A stretch of 64,000 nucleotides of DNA, taken from NCBI RefSeq assembly GCF_020148005.1, contig NZ_JAGXFD010000001.1, positions 2,011,739-2,075,738 on the forward strand. Reading direction: 5' to 3'. Shown piece by piece: positions 63,195 to 64,000 of the stretch (positions within the stretch are counted from its first letter, which is position 1; each line of letters starts with the position of its first letter). Made by a program: the position numbers and the translations under genes. The stretch comes from Modicisalibacter tunisiensis (lineage in GTDB: Bacteria > Pseudomonadota > Gammaproteobacteria > Pseudomonadales > Halomonadaceae). The notes beneath the pieces are model-generated. The model was not told where the DNA came from. It saw only the letters and a program-made list of their open reading frames with translations, and did no database searches.

Positions 63195-64000
63195 TCAGCC
63201 GCTGGCGATCCGTGCCTGCCGCTTGTCGCGCTGGCGCGCGAGGGCCCAGCGCACATGCTCGCGAACCAGCTCCGAGGGGTAGGCGAGCCGGGCGCGCAGC
63301 GCGGCCTCGACGGCGCGGCTCCAGGGCGCGTTGCCCAGCCCCACGGCGAGGTTGCGCAGCCAGCGTTCATAGCCGATGCGGCGAATCGCGCTGCCCGCGG
63401 TCCTGTCGAGGAACTCCGCCTCGCTCCAGGCGAACAGGGTCAGCAGGTCGGCGCGGTCCAGGTCGTGGCGGGGGGCGAAGTCGCCCTCGCGGCTGACCCG
63501 GGTGAAGCGGGTGAAGGGGCAGACCAGCTGGCAGTCGTCGCAGCCGTAGACGCGATTGCCGATCGCCTCGCGGTACTGCTCGGGAATGCTGCCATGCAGT
63601 TCGATGGTCAGGTACGAGATGCAGCGCCGCGAGTCGACCACCTTGTCGTCGACGATCGCCCCGGTGGGGCAGGCCGTACGGCAGGCGCTGCAACTGCCGC
63701 AGTGCTCGCCCTCGAAGGGCGCATCCACCGGCAGCGGCAGGTCGGTGTAGAGCTCGCCGAGGAAGAACAGTGAGCCGGCCCGGGGGTTGAGCAGCATGGC
63801 GTTCTTGCCGAACCAGCCCAGCCCGGCCTTCTGGGCCAGGGCGCGCTCCATTACCGGCGCCGAGTCGACGAAGGCACGGTAGCCGAAGGCGCCGACCTCG
63901 GCCTCGATGCGTCTTGCCAGCTCGGCCAGGCGCTTGCGAATCAGCTTGTGGTAGTCGCGACCCAGCGCATAGCGCGAGACATAGGCCTTCTCGGGTCGGC
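63195..64000 (-). CDS. queG: Epoxyqueuosine reductase (5' end outside window)
   Basis: Last step of queuosine synthesis in tRNA: reduces epoxyqueuosine. The frame stays open to the right edge; about 268 codons are visible. The two 4Fe-4S cluster motifs are CGSCSACRTACPTGAI and CDDCQLVCP. KAGLGWFGKNAMLLNPRAGS and GCDDCQLVCPFTRF are typical of QueG. The HEAT-like C-terminus ends ALARQRDKRQARIASG. Divergence order orn/queG matches Pseudomonas. Confidence 0.93.
   Translation of the reverse strand, partial: RPEKAYVSRYALGRDYHKLIRKRLAELARRIEAEVGAFGYRAFVDSAPVMERALAQKAGLGWFGKNAMLLNPRAGSLFFLGELYTDLPLPVDAPFEGEHCGSCSACRTACPTGAIVDDKVVDSRRCISYLTIELHGSIPEQYREAIGNRVYGCDDCQLVCPFTRFTRVSREGDFAPRHDLDRADLLTLFAWSEAEFLDRTAGSAIRRIGYERWLRNLAVGLGNAPWSRAVEAALRARLAYPSELVREHVRWALARQRDKRQARIASG

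Overview
The window is a GC-rich chromosomal segment of a gammaproteobacterium. Halomonas or a close relative (Halomonadaceae) is the best guess. This is inference from gene content, Pseudomonas-like gene order blocks (HAD-rppH-ptsP-lgt-thyA-folA; nudF-yqiB-cpdA; parE-parC-serB; psd-rhdA-rsgA-orn-queG), abundant c-di-GMP proteins and outer-membrane porins. No rRNA, CRISPR array, prophage or intact insertion sequence was seen. One tRNA gene (Arg, anticodon CCT) is present.

Layout. 1-4.5 kb: the tail of an unidentified gene, then an RND efflux pump and its adaptor (minus strand). 4.6-14.8 kb: mqo, a SerB-like HAD phosphatase, rppH, ptsP, an NRDE protein, a membrane-anchored receiver protein, lgt, thyA, folA and a ProQ-domain protein. 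15-20.2 kb: a porin, a periplasmic protein with two copies of one beta domain, a sensor diguanylate cyclase and a short DksA/TraR protein. 20.2-26.4 kb is the most accessory-looking part: a long gene-free stretch, a Crp/Fnr-family regulator, the carboxynorspermidine dehydrogenase/decarboxylase pair, 830 bases without a gene but with an orphan terminator, a fused DoxD-DoxA thiosulfate:quinone oxidoreductase and tRNA-Arg. 26.5-31.3 kb: two paralogous GGDEF-EAL proteins flanking cmoM. 31.4-35.8 kb: rsmC with an 8-codon upstream ORF, greB, a TPR-like secreted protein, nudF, yqiB and cpdA. 35.9-43.6 kb: cysDN, a second porin with a structured leader, cmoAB and pgi. 43.6-54.2 kb: yqiA, parE, parC, serB, a PilZ/HD-GYP hybrid, a TIGR02647-type small protein and leuA with an attenuator-like leader. 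54.2-64 kb: epmB, efp, epmA, an amine-oxidase/cupin pair beside an SDR gene remnant, psd, rhdA, rsgA, orn and queG (cut by the window edge).

How genes work together. CmoA, CmoB and CmoM make and methylate the wobble uridine modification cmo5U. EpmA and EpmB beta-lysylate EF-P. CysD and CysN activate sulfate. ParC and ParE form topoisomerase IV. Five proteins bear on cyclic-nucleotide signalling: three with GGDEF domains (two of these also EAL), one PilZ/HD-GYP hybrid, and the cAMP phosphodiesterase CpdA.

Most notable non-genic signals: (i) two copies of a large multi-stem palindromic element (41658-41792 and 55956-56088) whose stems differ in sequence but keep base pairing; (ii) a stem-closed leader of about 100 nt ahead of the second porin; (iii) a leucine-codon leader peptide plus terminator hairpin ahead of leuA; (iv) an 8-codon ORF whose stop overlaps the rsmC start; (v) terminators without an assigned gene near 20.6 and 24.7 kb.
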